From: SIG636 sp045535465
Lineage (GTDB): Bacteria > Bacillota > Clostridia > Oscillospirales > CAG-382
Assembly (NCBI GenBank): GCA_045535465.1
Contig: JAZSLS010000107.1
Coordinates: 1-9,789 of the forward strand
Length of the DNA: 9,789 nt
Direction of reading: 5' to 3'
Below, one piece after another: positions 1-6,906 of this stretch (the stretch's first letter is position 1; every line of letters begins with the position of its first letter). The position numbers and the translations under genes are program-made. The notes beneath the pieces were generated by a model that searched no databases, was not told where the DNA came from, and saw only the letters and a list, made by a program, of their open reading frames with translations.

Positions 1-398
1 CCCCAAACCATCATTTCATTTATTGCTAACGAATTCAGGGTTATTCCGCCTCTAAAAAGCATATTTCTTTTCGCAAATTGAAAAAGGAACAGTAGTAAAA
101 ATCTTGAAAGATTTTTATATGCAGAAAAGACACTCTTAAAATCTGTTTTATCGGGAACTTCCTGGGCGATAAGTATATTGTCAGAAAACACTTTGAATTC
201 AAATCTATCAAATACCTTTGTTTCATTCATTGTCATTGCTACACTGTATGCATTATAAATATTCTCAAAGATTTCTTCGTCGTTTTCGGATATATTTGAT
301 TTAGAACCCAACAAATCAATATAACAAATCAAATAATCCTGTGTTTCAGGTTTCTTAAATAAGTATTCTGGCAATATAATACGATTATCGTTTTCCAC
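1..398 (-). CDS. Nucleotide cyclase-like protein, N-terminal part (runs off the window)
   Basis: This reading frame stays open for 132 codons from a GTG at 398 to the window edge. GTG is the likely start: an in-frame TGA lies three codons upstream, and a GAGGTG ribosome binding site sits 7 nt before it. The start is one base past the hsdM stop, so translation is probably coupled to hsdM. Seen in the protein: ICYIDLLGSK (Asp28), FKVFSDNILIA (Asp73), FRGGIT (116-120) and MVWG at the edge. In class III adenylate/guanylate cyclases, two metal-binding aspartates fall in FxDixGF and GD-type loops, followed by RxGI and a YG motif, and the order and spacing here match. The substrate cannot be read from this fragment. 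A member of the family that has lost cyclase activity is equally possible. Confidence is high that it codes, moderate for the fold. Confidence 0.68.
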   Translation of the reverse strand, partial: MENDNRIILPEYLFKKPETQDYLICYIDLLGSKSNISENDEEIFENIYNAYSVAMTMNETKVFDRFEFKVFSDNILIAQEVPDKTDFKSVFSAYKNLSRFLLLFLFQFAKRNMLFRGGITLNSLAINEMMVW

Positions 399-399
399 G

Positions 400-2145
400 C
401 TATTTCACCTCAAATAGATTCTTCAAAGAAGACGAAATTTCATCTTCCAAGCCAATAATCCTTTTCAGAATATCATCGGCTGCTTCGGGTTGCTTATACT
501 CATAAAAATACCTTGTCATGGGGATTTCGTATCCAACCTTGGTCTTACTCTTGTCAATCCATGCATCGGGAGCGTAGGGCAAAACCTCACGCTTGAAATA
601 TGCGTCGATATCTTCCACCAGCGGCACGTTTTCCGTATCACGCAGAGAGGCATCGGCAACGGGCTTGCCTTTCTTTAACATGGGCTTGCCGTTTTCGTCA
701 AGCAGGGGTCTTTCCACCACTATTTTGTTATAGCCAAATTCTACGCTGTCAAAAATCTTACTTTCGCAGTAGATACCGTTCTTATCGCCGTAGACGCCTT
801 CACGGAACTCGCAGTATGCATTAACAATAAGTTCACGGCAATAGTCGGTTATATCATTTCGCTTCGTGCCTATGGATTTTCTTCTCGGCTCAAAGCAGTG
901 GGAAGCGTCAATAAGCTGCACCTTGCCTGCACGGTAGGAGGGCTTGTCCTTGGACAGTACCCAAATATATGTAGCGATGCCTGTGTTCATAAACTGGTCG
1001 TTGCTTAGCTGGATAATAGCGTCAAGCCAATCGTTTTCAAGGATATACTGACGGATATTAGAGGGGCCCGAGCCTGCATCACCCGAAAACAGGGGAGAGC
1101 CGTTTTGAACGATTGCCATTTTACCGTCATCGGCAAGTTTTGACAGACCGTTAAGCACAAACAGCTGCTGACCGTCGGATATTTTGGGGAGACCCGGTGC
1201 AAAGCGGCCTGCTTCGCCAAGCTTGGCTTCTGCTTCAACTGCTTTTTGCTCTCGTTTCCAGTCGATACCGAAAGGCGGGTTGGAGATAATACGGTCAAAC
1301 TTATAGCCCTTGAATTGGTCTTCGGAGAGGGTGTCGCCAAATCGCATATTGTTGGGGTCGCCGCCACGAATCATCATATCCGCCTTGGCGATAGCAAAGG
1401 TAGAGGGGTTAAACTCCTGACCGAAGCAAGTAACGGTTGCATCCTCGTCAAGGGCGTGAATTCTTTCTTCCATACAAGACAGCATCTGGGATGTGCCCAT
1501 AGCCATATCGTAAACGGTAATGTTCTGACCGTTGAACCTGGTTTCTGACAGCAGGATGTCCGTCATCAGATAGATAATATCACGGCTGGTAAAGTGGGCT
1601 CCCGCTTCCTCGCCGTAGGACTCGTTAAAACGACGAACAAGGTCTTCAAACACGTAGCCGCAGTCAACGGCGGATATCTTATCGGGACCGAGATAACCTT
1701 TTGCGGAATTAAATTCTTTTATGACAAGGTAGAGGGTGTTGCTCTCTACCATTCTTTTTATTATGTTTTCAAAATCGAACTTAGAAAGAACGTCCTGAAC
1801 GTTGCCGGAGAAGCCTGCAAGGTAATCACGGAAGTTGGTTTCGATGTTCTCGGGGTCTGCAAGCAGGGTTTCAAAGGTGAAGTTGGATATATTATAGAAC
1901 TGGTAGCCCGATGCACGGGTAAGGAAGCCGTCAACAACCTCCAAAGCTTTAACCTTCTCGTACTGCTCCAGCACCTTGGCGTGAGTGGGTAGCAAGCAGT
2001 CGTGAAACCTTTTAACAACGGTCATGGGCAGGATAACCAGACCGTACTCGTGAGGCTTGAAGGGCCCACGAAGCATATCTGCCACGTTCCAGATAAGAGT
2101 CGCCTTTTCGGATATGTTAACGCCTACATTTGTAACTTCTTTCAT
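400..2145 (-). CDS. hsdM: Type I restriction-modification system DNA methyltransferase subunit (N6-adenine)
   Basis: This is the M subunit of a type I restriction-modification complex. It transfers a methyl group from S-adenosylmethionine to adenine N6, with target choice by a separate HsdS subunit. The 581-residue protein shows an HsdM N-terminal helical region (about 10-150), GAHFTSRDII (182-191), a SAM-binding motif I in the variant form YDMAMGTSQML (212-222), the catalytic NPPF (289-292), and DGQQLFVLNGL (324-334). Its C-terminal helix (about 550-580) is of the kind that contacts HsdS. The ATG at 2145 follows AGGAG with good spacing. An XRE regulator gene lies 148 nt upstream in the same orientation, and a cyclase-like gene starts one base downstream where hsdS is often found. 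HsdS and HsdR are not in the window, so whether this is a complete system or an orphan methylase is open. Confidence 0.95.
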   Translation of the reverse strand: MKEVTNVGVNISEKATLIWNVADMLRGPFKPHEYGLVILPMTVVKRFHDCLLPTHAKVLEQYEKVKALEVVDGFLTRASGYQFYNISNFTFETLLADPENIETNFRDYLAGFSGNVQDVLSKFDFENIIKRMVESNTLYLVIKEFNSAKGYLGPDKISAVDCGYVFEDLVRRFNESYGEEAGAHFTSRDIIYLMTDILLSETRFNGQNITVYDMAMGTSQMLSCMEERIHALDEDATVTCFGQEFNPSTFAIAKADMMIRGGDPNNMRFGDTLSEDQFKGYKFDRIISNPPFGIDWKREQKAVEAEAKLGEAGRFAPGLPKISDGQQLFVLNGLSKLADDGKMAIVQNGSPLFSGDAGSGPSNIRQYILENDWLDAIIQLSNDQFMNTGIATYIWVLSKDKPSYRAGKVQLIDASHCFEPRRKSIGTKRNDITDYCRELIVNAYCEFREGVYGDKNGIYCESKIFDSVEFGYNKIVVERPLLDENGKPMLKKGKPVADASLRDTENVPLVEDIDAYFKREVLPYAPDAWIDKSKTKVGYEIPMTRYFYEYKQPEAADDILKRIIGLEDEISSSLKNLFEVK

Positions 2146-2179
2146 ATCTATTCTCCTAAACTTATACTGCTACGATTGC

Positions 2180-2214
2180 ATTATACAACATTCGCTGTCC
2201 TATAAAACGGACAG
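2180..2214 (-). promoter_or_regulatory. hsdM promoter with an inverted repeat over the -35 region
   Basis: On the minus strand a perfect TATAAT lies at 2180-2185, about 35 nt before the hsdM start. No good -35 is seen at the right distance. Instead a dyad, CTGTCC-8 nt-GGACAG (2195-2214), covers that position. A poor -35 with a dyad over it suggests control by a bound protein. The XRE protein encoded just upstream is the obvious candidate, but that link is inferred. Confidence 0.5.
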
Positions 2215-2293
2215 TAGCGTTGTTTTATGATTTGTATACCATTTACTATAATTTGTTAAATGCAATTACAATTAAGAGAGTCTTGTTTTAGGT

Positions 2294-2653
2294 TTATTTC
2301 TTATACTTGCTTATCTCTGCTATATCCTTAATGTTTTCAACGGCTTTTTTGCGACCGGCGGCGTTTAGTTGCTCGTAGGTTTCAAGAAGTTCCACGGCAC
2401 CGTCGTCATAAAGGGTTTTAATGTTATTTAAAACGTTAACAGGTCTTTCATCGGTTTCACCGCTAAGTAAAAAGTCTACTGTAACGCCAAATATAGTTGC
2501 TATAGCAGCGAGCTTAGCGTGGGATAATTCAAAGTCACCGTTTTCAATTTTGCTGATTGAGGATTTGTTGGTATAGCCGAGGATTTCTGCAAGCCTTTTT
2601 TGACTCATTTTGTTGTCCTTGCGTAATTTTTTAATTATTTCACCTGTTGTCAT
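2294..2653 (-). CDS. XRE-family helix-turn-helix transcriptional regulator
   Basis: A 119-residue protein with a Cro/CI-type (HTH_3) domain at about residues 4-62: GEIIKKLRKDNKMSQKRLAE leads into SSISKIENGD and a VTVDFLLSGE end typical of the fold. The remaining 55 residues are helical and probably mediate dimerisation. It should bind operators as a dimer in the cytoplasm. The ATG at 2653 is preceded by AAGGAG at slightly long spacing (11 nt). It sits upstream of hsdM in the same direction, the position of controller (C) proteins in restriction-modification loci, and divergent from the OB/HD gene. It has its own promoter, and a dyad between the two divergent promoters could allow autoregulation. 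The targets are inferred from position only. Confidence 0.9.
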   Translation of the reverse strand: MTTGEIIKKLRKDNKMSQKRLAEILGYTNKSSISKIENGDFELSHAKLAAIATIFGVTVDFLLSGETDERPVNVLNNIKTLYDDGAVELLETYEQLNAAGRKKAVENIKDIAEISKYKK

Positions 2654-2686
2654 AGCCCAAAAAGCTCCTTTGTATATGATAATAGA

Positions 2687-2715
2687 ATTATATAATAAAA
2701 ATGATAAAAAATCAA
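2687..2715 (-). promoter_or_regulatory. Sigma-A promoter of the XRE regulator gene
   Basis: Minus-strand -35 TTGATT (2710-2715), a 17-nt spacer and -10 TATAAT (2687-2692). It points at the ATG at 2653. Its -35 box forms the left part of a dyad shared with the opposing promoter. Confidence 0.7.
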
Positions 2716-2738
2716 CCTTTTTTCAAAATAAGGGTTGA
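2712..2738. promoter_or_regulatory. Putative operator between the divergent promoters
   Basis: TCAACC (2712-2717) and GGGTTGA (2732-2738) form an imperfect inverted repeat. Its ends fall in the -35 boxes of the two divergent promoters, so a protein bound here could block both. Part of the symmetry comes from two opposed TTGA-containing -35 boxes, which weakens the case. Confidence 0.35.
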
Positions 2739-2763
2739 CAAATTGTATAACTTTGTGTATAAT
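2735..2763 (+). promoter_or_regulatory. Consensus sigma-A promoter of the OB/HD gene
   Basis: TTGACA (2735-2740), exactly 17 nt, then TATAAT (2758-2763): a full match to the vegetative consensus. A second TATAAT overlaps at 2763-2768. Transcription should begin near 2770, giving a leader of about 135 nt before the ATG at 2906. Confidence 0.8.
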
Positions 2764-2771
2764 ATAATCAG

Positions 2772-2853
2772 AAGGTGACAAAACTTACACCTTTTTGAGA
2801 TTGGCAACAAAAAGATGCAGATTTGGGTATATCTCAGTGCGCGCCTGCGATAT
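2772..2853 (+). other. Structured 5' leader of the OB/HD gene
   Basis: Two potential hairpins lie in the leader. The first is AAGGTG-10 nt-CACCTT (2772-2777 with 2788-2793), followed by three more T and starting about two bases after the predicted transcription start. The second pairs ATATC (2829-2833) with GATAT (2849-2853) and CAG with CTG inside. A 14-codon ATG frame (2815-2859) overlaps the second hairpin but lacks a good ribosome binding site. The leader does not match a riboswitch class I recognise. Confidence 0.35.
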
Positions 2854-2905
2854 AGCTAATGAGCATTTGATTGTTGTATGACTAACGTAAATAAGGAGAA
2901 ATTTT

Positions 2906-4249
2906 ATGAGTACTTTTATTTTGGATAATGATAAGGTTATGGTTAATGGCTTTAACCACCTTGGCGACCAACTTTGTTTTAACATGTCCCCCGATGGCAT
3001 GATAACGGTGACTGATTGGGAACATAGAAACGTTAATGGTTTTTATGTGTTCTGCAAGATTGAAGGCCCCCTTCGTTATATTAACGATTGTTGCTTTGAA
3101 AAAATGCTTAGATTTTTAGGCATTGATTCTCGCACCAAATTCGTTTGGCTCGGAGACGTGTACGCACTTGATAGGAAGGATGAAAATGCGGAAATCGTTT
3201 CGCTTGGCGATGAAGAGCCCCTTGGGGACTACGACTCGCAAGCGGACAAGCTGTTTAGAAGCTTGACCGATGGCATCACTACGGATTACGAAGAGGAACC
3301 GTCAAGCCACAAAAGTATATCTTCGTTCGACCGTGACGACATCGTTCAAGGGCATTACCTTCTTACCGGAGTGCAGATAGGAACCACAAAAAACGGTTCC
3401 ACTTATCTTAGAGCGGTTGCTCAAGATAAAACAGGCAAGATACCGGTAGTGTTCTGGGATTATTGCGGCGACATTTCCGAGGCGGATAATGGAGAGGTGG
3501 TATATCTTGACGGTACCGTTGGTGCCTATGATGACAAGCCACAACTCTGTTTGACTGCGCTTGAACTTGCGGTTGGGGGAAAATATTGGTTCTACGACCT
3601 TGTTCCCTTGGCACCAATCAACGTTGAAGCGGCGGTTGTTGATTTGTTGAAGCTTGTTTTTTCAATCGTCGACACCGATTACAGAAAGCTTTGCATGACT
3701 ATGCTATGCAGACACAGACAGGCTTTCCTTTATATCCCTGCGGCTAAAAGCGTGCACCACGCTTTCCTGCACGGACTTCTTATGCACACGCTTAATGTTA
3801 CCAAAACGGTGGATTTTTGTGCTAATGGTTACGGAGACTTTTTAGTGCGTGACCTGCTTATAACGGGTGCGATTTTGCACGATATAGGGAAGATACAGGA
3901 GTTTGAGGTTTCTTCCTGCGGCATGGTAAAGGATTATACCGTAAAGGGTAGCATAAGTAACCATTTGATAATGGGAGCTGAAGAAGTTAAAGAGGTTGCC
4001 AAAAGCTTAGAGATAAGAGACAGCGCAATTGAGCTTCTTTGCCATATGATACTTTCCCATCACGGGAAGTTTGAATACGGGGCAGCCGTTTTACCTTGCT
4101 TGGCAGAAGCAGAGCTTTTGCATATGGCGGATGATATGGATGCAAAGCTTGAAAGCTGCAGAGCGGTATTGGAAGTCACCAATATAGGAGCTTTTACCGA
4201 AAAGATATTTGCGCTTGGAAACAGGAGGATGCTCAATCACGTAGGATAA
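2906..4249 (+). CDS. OB-fold/HD-domain protein, YhaM-like 3'-5' exoribonuclease with N-terminal extension
   Basis: The 447-residue protein has an OB-fold nucleic-acid-binding domain (about 145-222, DIVQGHYLLTGVQIG onward) and a metal-dependent HD phosphohydrolase domain (about 280-415). The HD domain carries HH (284-285), His294, the HD pair His325-Asp326 in ILHDIGK, His353, HH (385-386) and Asp409/410. OB followed by HD is the layout of the Firmicutes YhaM/CBF1 family, about 310 residues long, which trims single-stranded RNA or DNA from the 3' end. The first 140 residues are extra: a folded-looking stretch to about 95, then an acidic linker. I do not recognise this part. The ATG at 2906 follows AAGGAG at 7 nt spacing. 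A consensus promoter and a structured leader precede the gene, and two terminator hairpins follow. The substrate is inferred from the family. Confidence 0.8.
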   Translation: MSTFILDNDKVMVNGFNHLGDQLCFNMSPDGMITVTDWEHRNVNGFYVFCKIEGPLRYINDCCFEKMLRFLGIDSRTKFVWLGDVYALDRKDENAEIVSLGDEEPLGDYDSQADKLFRSLTDGITTDYEEEPSSHKSISSFDRDDIVQGHYLLTGVQIGTTKNGSTYLRAVAQDKTGKIPVVFWDYCGDISEADNGEVVYLDGTVGAYDDKPQLCLTALELAVGGKYWFYDLVPLAPINVEAAVVDLLKLVFSIVDTDYRKLCMTMLCRHRQAFLYIPAAKSVHHAFLHGLLMHTLNVTKTVDFCANGYGDFLVRDLLITGAILHDIGKIQEFEVSSCGMVKDYTVKGSISNHLIMGAEEVKEVAKSLEIRDSAIELLCHMILSHHGKFEYGAAVLPCLAEAELLHMADDMDAKLESCRAVLEVTNIGAFTEKIFALGNRRMLNHVG

Positions 4250-4275
4250 AGCAGCCAAACTACGCAGCACACAAA

Positions 4276-4303
4276 AAGGTGGCAAGTTTTTTCTTGCCAC
4301 CTT
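4276..4303. terminator. Bidirectional stem-loop terminator after the OB/HD gene
   Basis: An 11-bp perfect stem, AAGGTGGCAAG (4276-4286) with CTTGCCACCTT (4293-4303), and a 6-nt loop. It lies 27 nt past the OB/HD stop. The run of five T follows the stem on the minus strand, so it may also catch minus-strand transcripts coming from the tRNA. Confidence 0.7.
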
Positions 4304-4364
4304 AAATTGTTTGATTAACCTATCATAGAAAAATAAAGCCTTATCATTTATCAAAGCATAACTA

Positions 4365-4406
4365 AAAATCCGAACCCTTCTCCAATTGGATAAAGGTTCG
4401 GATTTT
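4365..4406. terminator. Terminator of tRNA-Ala
   Basis: A 12-bp stem, AAAATCCGAACC (4365-4376) with GGTTCGGATTTT (4395-4406). On the minus strand it starts 8 nt after the tRNA CCA end and finishes in TTTTT, as expected for an intrinsic terminator. It also reads as a weaker terminator on the plus strand. Confidence 0.8.
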
Positions 4407-4413
4407 CACTGTT

Positions 4414-4489
4414 TGGTGGAGCATACGGGACTCGAACCCGTGACCCCAACACTGCCAGTGTTGTGCGCTCCCAGCTGCGCTAATGCCCC
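4414..4489 (-). tRNA. tRNA-Ala (anticodon GGC)
   Basis: A 76-nt cloverleaf on the minus strand. The acceptor stem GGGGCAT/ATGCTCC includes the G3-U70 pair that marks alanine tRNAs. The D arm is GCGC-AGCTGGGA-GCGC. The anticodon arm CAACA-CTGGCAG-TGTTG gives anticodon GGC, reading GCC and GCU. The T arm is ACGGG-TTCGAGT-CCCGT, and the 3' CCA is encoded. It has its own promoter and terminator. I see no copy of its 3' end elsewhere in the window, so it is not visibly an integration site here. Confidence 0.97.
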
Positions 4490-4499
4490 GTGGGATTTT

Positions 4500-4528
4500 A
4501 TTTTATCATACCCCACCGTATTTGTCAA
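4500..4528 (-). promoter_or_regulatory. Promoter of tRNA-Ala
   Basis: Minus-strand TTGACA (4523-4528), a 17-nt spacer and TAAAAT (4500-4505). Transcription would start only a few bases before the mature tRNA 5' end at 4489. The -35 box lies just past the stop codon of the upstream serine hydrolase gene. Confidence 0.75.
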
Positions 4529-4535
4529 TAGCTAC

Positions 4536-5312
4536 TTATTCCTGCGCCTTATATAGGTCGTATGCGCTTCTGCGGATAAGGTCTTCCCACTTGTACACGT
4601 CGGTATCGTGTCCCGCAAAGCATACCACAAATGGCGTTTTTGCATAAACTATGCCTACGTCGTTGCTAAGACGCCAGTCCTCGCCTGTTTTATGGGCAAT
4701 AGGCACTTCCTCGTTAATTTTACCGTCCAGCTTGTGGTTTACCTGTTGTTCAAGCAAAACGCTTATGGCGTACTTGCTTACCTCTTCGTTTACAAACTTG
4801 CCTCGGTACAGCTTTTCAAGAAGCACGCCTAACTCCTTGGGGCATATGGTGTTGCGCACGCCCTTGAGGGAGGCGCTGCTGTCAAAAAGACGGCGGCGTA
4901 TTTTTGTTTTTTCAAGCCCCATAGCAATAAAGCCCTTTTCCACGTCCTCCAGCCCAAAATAGCGAAGCAGACGGTTGGTGGCGGTGTTATCGCTTATGCA
5001 TATCATAAGACGGCAAAGGGTGCGCAGGTCGGTCTCAACGGCGCCTGTAAACATATTTAAAGCGCCGCAGCTTGGCACCTTGTCGCTTTCCTCGGTAACA
5101 ATGCGGTCGGAAAGGGAAAGCCTGCCCTCTGCTTCCCCCTTAAGGGTGTGCAAAAACAAAGGCAGCTTTATAACGCTGGCGGCATCGTATATCTCGTCCT
5201 CGCCCACGCCGTATTCAAAACCCGTAACCAAATTTTTGTAATAAAAGCCAAGATGCCCCGTAAGATTTTTCATCTCGTCACGTATAGCGTCAAGTATCTT
5301 AAGCTCGTTCAT
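4536..5312 (-). CDS. Class A beta-lactamase-fold serine hydrolase, probably cytoplasmic
   Basis: This 258-residue protein is a penicillin-recognising serine hydrolase (beta-lactamase2 type). The nucleophile motif is SVIK (Ser46, Lys49), SDN is at 107-109 and HKTG at 207-210, all in the right order and spacing. Two things argue against a true beta-lactamase. There is no signal peptide or lipobox: the start MNELKILDAI is polar and the SxxK motif is near the N-terminus. The omega loop before NTICPKEL (about 141-160) has no ExxLN, so the deacylating glutamate (Glu166 in class A numbering) appears missing. The ATG at 5312 lies 3 nt after the ClC stop, with its GGAG inside the ClC gene, so the two are co-translated. 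It may be an esterase, amidase or peptide-binding relative. The substrate is unknown. Confidence 0.82.
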   Translation of the reverse strand: MNELKILDAIRDEMKNLTGHLGFYYKNLVTGFEYGVGEDEIYDAASVIKLPLFLHTLKGEAEGRLSLSDRIVTEESDKVPSCGALNMFTGAVETDLRTLCRLMICISDNTATNRLLRYFGLEDVEKGFIAMGLEKTKIRRRLFDSSASLKGVRNTICPKELGVLLEKLYRGKFVNEEVSKYAISVLLEQQVNHKLDGKINEEVPIAHKTGEDWRLSNDVGIVYAKTPFVVCFAGHDTDVYKWEDLIRRSAYDLYKAQE

Positions 5313-5315
5313 AGG

Positions 5316-6875
5316 TTATTCTCCTTCCTTGCCCACTATGGCAAAAAGCTCGTCTTCCGTTGCTTTTTCGTCCCAAGTGGTGTATCTGACGTGAAGGGTG
5401 TCGCCTTCCCCCAAAAAGCTCCCGTTGTTATTGCCGTCCTTTGGATGGGTAACGGAAAGCACAAACAAATTTGCAGGCCAAAAAACGTCCTTTATTTCTT
5501 TGCCTATGGCAAAAGCGCCCTTTTGTATAACTACGTCTCGTTCTATGGACGTAGCCTTTTTGCCGTGACGCTCGCTTTCAACACGTTTTTCCAAAGCCAG
5601 CTCGTTAATGGACTTGCTGTGGAACAGCTCTGCTACCGCAAAAGCCACTCCTGCCACTACCGTTATGGCAAGCAGGTTGCCGGAACAGCTTAGCACCTCC
5701 AGTGCAAAAAGTATGGCTGTAAAGGGCATATTCATCGTGCCGGACATACCGCCCACAACGCCAAGCACCACTATAAGGGTGTAATAGTTTTCACCCACAA
5801 TGCCCAAAGCAACAAAGGCGTGGGCTATCAAAGAGGAGGCAAGGGCGCAAACGGCAAGGGTGGGCAAAAACATACCGCCCGTAAGACCTGCCGAGTTTGC
5901 GGAAAGGGTCAAAACCGTACGCACCAAAAGCAAAGCGACAAGCAAAAAAGCAAAGCCCTGAGGTTCAAAAAGCTCTCCGATAAGGTGATGCCCCGTGGAG
6001 CCGTAGGATGAGGACAAAAGTCCGAAAAGGACGGTAAGCGCAAGAATTGCAAAAATTTTATAAGCGTGGTGTACCCTGCAAAGGGTTTTATTTATAAAAG
6101 CGTTAATGCCATTAAAGGCACGCAAAAAGCCCACGGAAAAAAAGCCGAGAATAAGCCCGATAGCCAAGGGAAGCCAAATCTCCCACACCGTAAGGGAGGG
6201 AAGGGACATAGCGGGAAAAAGCTCCACACTGATACCGAAAACGGGGCAAAGCAGCTCAGTAACAGCTCGACAGGCAGCAACCGACACTATGGAGATGATG
6301 ATTATCATAGGCGACAATCTGCGGTGCATCTCCTCAATAGAGAAGATGATGCCTGTCATAGGCGCACCCGTTGCGGCGGCAAAGCCGGAGCAGGCGCCGC
6401 TTGCTATGCTGTAACGGCTCCATACCTCACCATTTTTTCCCAAAAGGCAAGTAGAGGCTTTGCCTATGGAAGCGCCTATCTGTACGCTTGGGCCTTCGTT
6501 GCCCAAAGGAACGCCTATAACAAAGTTGGCAAGGGAGAGGGTAACGGTGCCGATAAGACTTCTAAGCCATTTAAAGGTGAATATACCGCTTACCAGCCCC
6601 ATAGCCTCACATATACCGCCGCCTCTTAGGGTAGGCATTTTTTTGTAAATATAGCTTAGTAAAAAGGCAAAGGCAAAAAGCACGGGCAAGGCTATGCTAA
6701 GCGCCCAAAGATGCTCACCAAAAAAGTGGTATAGCTGCTCCGAAAGGCTTATGGCGTGCTTTGCAAGAAGCCTGTAAAGAGTAACCATAGCGCCCGTTAC
6801 TGCCCCTGTCGAGATGCCCAAAAGAATAATGGGCACTATTAACCTAAGAGAGTGTATATTTTTAAGCTTTTTCAT
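5316..6875 (-). CDS. ClC-family chloride channel/antiporter with C-terminal RCK_C-like domain
   Basis: A 519-residue polytopic membrane protein of the ClC family, moving Cl- or similar anions across the cytoplasmic membrane. The conserved anion-path motifs are present: GNEGP (125-129, with Glu127 as the gating glutamate), GMFLP (334-338) and MPFTAILFALEV (383-394). The pair Glu181-Glu182 in SIEEM matches the internal proton glutamate of bacterial H+/Cl- exchangers, so antiport is likely. The first motif is GGGIC (85-89) instead of GSGIP, replacing the anion-coordinating serine with glycine. Residues about 445-515 form a soluble tail ending like a TrkA-C/RCK_C ligand domain (VIQKGAFAIGKEIKD, GEGDTLHVRY), a possible sensor. 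The ATG at 6875 follows GGAG at 7 nt spacing. It is first in an operon with the serine hydrolase. Confidence 0.92.
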   Translation of the reverse strand: MKKLKNIHSLRLIVPIILLGISTGAVTGAMVTLYRLLAKHAISLSEQLYHFFGEHLWALSIALPVLFAFAFLLSYIYKKMPTLRGGGICEAMGLVSGIFTFKWLRSLIGTVTLSLANFVIGVPLGNEGPSVQIGASIGKASTCLLGKNGEVWSRYSIASGACSGFAAATGAPMTGIIFSIEEMHRRLSPMIIIISIVSVAACRAVTELLCPVFGISVELFPAMSLPSLTVWEIWLPLAIGLILGFFSVGFLRAFNGINAFINKTLCRVHHAYKIFAILALTVLFGLLSSSYGSTGHHLIGELFEPQGFAFLLVALLLVRTVLTLSANSAGLTGGMFLPTLAVCALASSLIAHAFVALGIVGENYYTLIVVLGVVGGMSGTMNMPFTAILFALEVLSCSGNLLAITVVAGVAFAVAELFHSKSINELALEKRVESERHGKKATSIERDVVIQKGAFAIGKEIKDVFWPANLFVLSVTHPKDGNNNGSFLGEGDTLHVRYTTWDEKATEDELFAIVGKEGE

Positions 6876-6906
6876 ATCTGCACTCCGTTTTGCAAGTGTT
6901 AACTGT

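Noticed and set aside
41..226. 61-codon ATG frame on the minus strand
   Set aside because: It lies in another frame of the longer GTG-start cyclase-like gene, which has recognisable motifs and a good ribosome binding site.
1594..1992. 132-codon plus-strand frame within hsdM
   Set aside because: It lies antisense to conserved HsdM sequence with no start signal or recognisable domain.
2815..2859. 14-codon leader peptide ahead of the OB/HD gene
   Set aside because: No convincing ribosome binding site and no run of regulatory codons. It is mentioned only within the leader.
4414..4489. tRNA-Ala as an attachment site for the recombinase element
   Set aside because: No direct repeat of the tRNA 3' end is visible in the window, and the recombinase is 4.4 kb away across ordinary genes.
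4536..5312. Antibiotic-resistance beta-lactamase
   Set aside because: No signal peptide and no recognisable omega-loop glutamate. A serine hydrolase of the same fold is as far as the sequence goes.
6066..6629. 187-codon plus-strand frame
   Set aside because: It is the shadow of the ClC gene, low in complexity and without family features. The ClC frame has clear motifs.
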